From positions 62,001 to 126,000 of the forward strand of contig JAIXMP010000004.1 of assembly GCA_025677815.1 (NCBI GenBank): a DNA stretch of 64,000 nt, given 5' to 3'. This document shows positions 60,176-64,000 of the stretch, in pieces. The number at the start of each line of letters is the position of its first letter. The first letter of the stretch is position 1. This DNA comes from Phascolomyces articulosus (lineage: Eukaryota > Mucoromycota > Mucoromycetes > Mucorales > Lichtheimiaceae). Under the pieces are notes generated by a model. It saw only the letters and a list, made by a program, of their open reading frames with translations. It ran no database searches and was not told the origin of the DNA. The position numbers and the translations under genes are program-made.

Positions 60176-61164
60176 ATACTTTTTTTATTCCCCATTGAAT
60201 ATCCGATTAAGTGACTTGCTTATGGCGCAGTCGTTATTTTTCTTTCTTTTTCTCTCTATATGCTTATAAGCGTGTATAAGTCATATGGGGGGGAAGTAAA
60301 TGGAGTGAATGTCAAAAAAAAAGACGTTCTTTGCCATGGAAATTTTTATATATGTTAAAGTGGTACCTGGTTCACTCCGTAACCAAGCTTATTTTTTGTT
60401 TCACCAGGTCACAAACTAAGGATCTGCATTAAGACATATATCTCCGTGGCGCCGATTCATTATCAGGGCTAGTATGTAGTATTTGAAAAGTCATTGTTCA
60501 TTCCACAATCATACTAATGGAGGACAATAGGTTTTTTTACAGTAATAAAGCGTTGAAGAAATACACGATTATATACATCACCTTTCTTTCACAAACACAA
60601 TGTTTTTATCTTTTGATTAGATAGTGTCTTTTTTTAATATTCTCAGCATATCATGAAGTTGTACAATAACATCTTTTATAGCTTCATGTATTTTATGGAG
60701 GTCGCAATAATGAAAATATGTAGTAGTAGGCAATTAAATGCAAGTTAGTTGATTCATATTTATAGTTTTTAATAAACTACACTATTTTTCTTCATTATCA
60801 TAAACATCATCAAAAACCCATTGTTTTTAACCGTTCCCATTTTCTGGAAGGCTTCCGAATGCACGGACAATGCTAATCTACTTCTCTTTTTATAAATTTG
60901 ATCTGATGTTTGATTTTTTGTCATGGAGGAAACTTTATTAATAATATAAGTGATTTTAGAAAGATAAATTCAATTGATTTTACACTAAATCTCTTATATA
61001 TTTTTCTTTTAAAATGATATGACAATCATATAATGATGATAAATGACAAAATATGCGTCACTCATCATAAGTATATCTTTCTATGCGAGGTTTTAAAATT
61101 CAAATATTATATTAAGATTATTATCTGAATCGTTTTTTAATTTTGATCGCCACAAAGAGACCAG

Positions 61165-63144
61165 ATATAAAACCTAACAATGGTATGAAAACGATTGTCA
61201 AAAGTGCTTGACACATATGGATCAAGAGTTATATCTCGTATAAAAAAATTATTAACCACTGTTTGTTCTATACATGACTATGCTTCTATTATTATTAATG
61301 CAAGAAACAAGAATACGCGTCTACCTTTTGGCAAGTTCCTCTTTTCTTTTTAATAAAAACTATATATACATGATCAAGTAAACAATACCACCAATTACTG
61401 ATCAATGACTATTTGAACAGTGTACTCGCCAACTTAATGATTACATTCAAGTCTGTGCATTCCAAAAAAAAATAAGAGCTTTCGCACATCATCAGTCTTT
61501 CTCATTTAATAATATGGAACAGTGAAAATAACCATCATCGAAAAATATAAAAGGAGCACCATCATTATATATTTTGTAAATATTCTCAGTAAAGAAATAT
61601 AAGTTCTTTATCCTGGTTCGATTGCAGCCTGTTGCATATTTTCCATTTTTCAATCGAATACGTATTTATATAAATAAAATCTGAAATGCGCATAGGTGTA
61701 CCATGGCCAATCTTACTATTATAAGCTTCAATTTTATTCTTCGCAAAAATAGAAAGAAGTACTTAATATAATAAAAGGAAGGACGAGAAGAACATAAACT
61801 GCCATGTACATAATCATGAAAAACTGTTTACTCGCTGAAGCTTTACAAATAACCATTAAAGGAGTGATCTTTTGCTAAGCATTCTCTTGTGTATAAAGGA
61901 GTTTTTTTATTTGTGTTATTGACCAATCCTTATTATACTCCTTCAGCGAATTAAAAAAACCAATGTCCTGGTTGTCTCTTTAATGAACTGATATATGTAA
62001 ATCATGATTTTTTTAATAAGCATTCATAGAAAACGATGTAATTAACTGTAAAAAGTAAAGCCTTAGTTTGTTACCAATAGCTCATTATATTCACTTCTTT
62101 CAACAGATTTTCACTCATATTTCGCTTGCAAAAAGTAGGCTGTAATTTAGTATAACAATAAGTGAAATCAATTACCGCTGTAGAAATAATTTCATGGTAA
62201 CCCAGACTTCGCGAAAAAAAAAAATGTTAAAAGAAAAAAAAAACTAGACTTTATGTAAAAATAACAAAAGCGTGTCAAAGCGTGCTCTTTCAAGGATATG
62301 TCGCAATATTTCATTTCCATGACATTGCTGCCTCACAGCTTTTTTCTTTTATCTATGGATTATCACGCTTTTATCACGCTTAAAGAAGCATGTCGCGTAA
62401 ATATGCTAGCAAAAAAAAAAAAAAAAAAAAGCGGGATTTGAATTACCAAGAACAATGATAAAATGAACTGTCTCGCAGCAACGAACAAGATTTTGCTTTT
62501 GTCTTCCTTTTTTTACATTCCCCTTGAAGAAGTTACCCACCCGATTTTCTCTCTTACGTTTTCATTGTACAAGCTAAACAATGCCATCAATGACACTTTT
62601 TTGAAGCAGCAGCAAATTTGTGGTCATTTACCTTCCCCCCTCCGCCACTCTGGCCTGCAACTCTATTTTGTAGCAGCATTACCCAAGTGCTTCCATGGAC
62701 CAACTCAGCTCGGCGTGCATTCTCTCTGATCAGGTAATAAATGGCTAACATGAAAAAATTGTAAGGGTCCATGGAGGCAGTTCGTGGTATTTGCAAGTGG
62801 TGGATCGTGGCAGGCTTGTTTCGGCAGGTACATCCTCGAATGACTGCGAACTTTCTTTTCTTTTTATTTAATGGTGCATTTGTCCAGTGCATCTTGGAAG
62901 GTTACTCTTACAGAAGGAGATAATGGTACGATACTGCCTTCTGCACCTATTTTAACTCTATTATTATACAGTGAAATATATATATATATATATTTGCATG
63001 GATATAACAAATACAAAAGACACAGGGTTGCTCCTTGTTCTATAATAATACATTATATAAGAACAAATAACATCAAAAAATAATGAAAAAATAAAAAGTG
63101 TTGATTGGTTTTGACACAACTCATTGGATTTGAATAATTCATAT
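61165..63144 (-). repeat. Right arm of the ~2-kb inverted repeat
   Basis: Reverse complement of 57443-59421, 1,980 bp. The one extra base is explained by the A20 run at 62411-62430. Immediately outside the outer ends the flanks differ (left ...CACTTGCC, right ACTTCCAG...), and outside the inner ends they also diverge at once. No clear target-site duplication. Confidence 0.95.
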
Positions 63145-64000
63145 ACTTCCAGTTCAAACAACCTATAATCTTGTTGACAAAAAATATTTTTACCTAATTA
63201 CAAAAAAAATGGTTATTCGGATATGTATATTTGACAGGTCAGTGACGAAAATAAAGTTCGCTCATAATCGAAATTTGGTGCAGGTCTGAACCGAAAAACA
63301 GGGGTTATCAAACACGAAAAACCTACCTTTCACTTATATATAACGATAATTATCAGTTCTGAAAATCATCATTGCTCAATAACGAAAAACTCATCCTTTC
63401 ATAACTGAATATTCTTCCCTTTCATAGTTGAATATTTTTTTTTTCATAACTGAACATCCTCTCCTTTCATAACTGAAAATTTCTGCCTTTATAACTTAAA
63501 TTCTATCTTTATTACTAAAAAACATTATTTTATCGCCATTTATAAAATCAAAATACTGTAACTAACTACTGATTTTTTTTATTTTGGATCATTTAGATCA
63601 TGGGTAGTACAGCTACTTCAGAGTATCGCTTAAATGTGCTCTCTCTTAATATATATCACTTTTACATGGAGAATATTTTCATTATTGTCATTTGTTTCAA
63701 TGATATGGTATATTCGGCATACATACGTAACACTCAACAATATTTACAATGATGGGAAAAACTCATAGGTAAACAACGTAACACTTACTACTTGACTTTG
63801 ATATTCAATAATTATTCAGATTTTATTCAAATACCATTTATTTCTTGTTTAAAGAAATAAAAAGCACGATGTTTGGTAATCGACAATAATAAAGTTGACC
63901 AAGGAGTGAGCTGCTATTGTTTATTTTCAAAGGATAACTAAGAGATGCATATTAGTATAAATACTTCAATTTGTTGCTACATATCAATTTTTTACACTCG
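63145..64000. other. Region right of the inverted repeat
   Basis: AT-rich, with the degenerate tandem repeat at 63395-63507. No gene seen up to the window edge. Confidence 0.4.
63395..63507. repeat. Degenerate ~22-bp tandem repeat
   Basis: About five imperfect copies of CCTTTCATAACTGAATATTC (starting near 63395, 63418, 63442, 63463 and 63486) with drifting ends. A related motif (AACGAAAAACTCATCC/ACGAAAAACCTACC) precedes it at 63316 and 63381. Confidence 0.6.

Larger units (their letters stand above)
59422..61164. other. Spacer of the large inverted repeat
   Basis: 1,743 bp of single-copy sequence between the arms. It holds the GC-richer hairpin-bearing insert (59816-60175), otherwise AT-rich DNA without a supported gene. 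Confidence 0.6.

Noticed and set aside
61611..61640. TCCTGGTTCGATTGCAGCC resembling a tRNA T-arm (also in the left arm, inverted)
   Set aside because: The T-stem does not pair properly and no matching acceptor or D-arm lies in the right place.

Overview
The window is eukaryotic and AT-rich. Genes are cut by many short GT-AG introns (about 60-220 bp), intergenic DNA is full of homopolymers and AT/ATT microsatellites, and the proteins are fungal. The gene content (Iks1-type kinase, Cdh1, NC2-beta, Cox7, a GH15 glucoamylase, F-box/LRR proteins) and a U12-type intron fit an early-diverging fungus, most likely Mucoromycota (Mucorales). That placement is inference; there is no rRNA or other marker in the window. 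I built the gene models by hand from reading frames, splice sites and family resemblance, and every multi-exon model given closes in frame.

Layout. 1-18 kb is gene-dense: the 3' end of an inositol polyphosphate kinase, an unrecognised coiled-coil protein, NC2-beta/Dr1 (-), Lsm12 (+), a G-patch nucleolar protein (+), a proline/tyrosine-rich two-TM membrane protein (-), the APC/C activator Cdh1 (-), cytochrome oxidase subunit 7 (-), a doubtful cysteine-rich locus, and an 898-aa Iks1-like kinase (+). 18.5-21 kb holds decayed mobile-element-type coding sequence. A secreted GH15 glucoamylase (-) follows at 21.4-23.5 kb. 23.5-32 kb is gene-poor (one small acidic protein and one broken F-box/LRR gene). 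32-38 kb is a second dense block: ECHDC1-like enoyl-CoA hydratase (+), Arf6 GTPase (-), phosducin-like protein (+), pyrroline-5-carboxylate reductase (+). 38-47 kb has no intact recognisable gene apart from one 97-aa ORF, plus a second broken LRR gene. 47.2-49.2 kb is a seven-transmembrane receptor-like gene (-), and 53.8-55.8 kb an intact F-box/LRR gene (-).

The last 6.5 kb is dominated by a very large, nearly perfect inverted repeat: about 1,980-bp arms at 57443-59421 and 61165-63144 around a 1,743-bp spacer. The spacer carries a GC-rich insert with a 29-bp-stem hairpin. The two most notable signals are this inverted repeat and an AT-AC (U12-type) intron in the Lsm12 gene, with a matching 5' splice site and branch site.

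The dense blocks hold ordinary housekeeping genes (transcription, RNA, cell cycle, trafficking, mitochondria, proline synthesis). They are unrelated functionally and simply adjacent, as is normal in fungi. The gene-poor stretches are where broken genes, repeats and element remnants collect.
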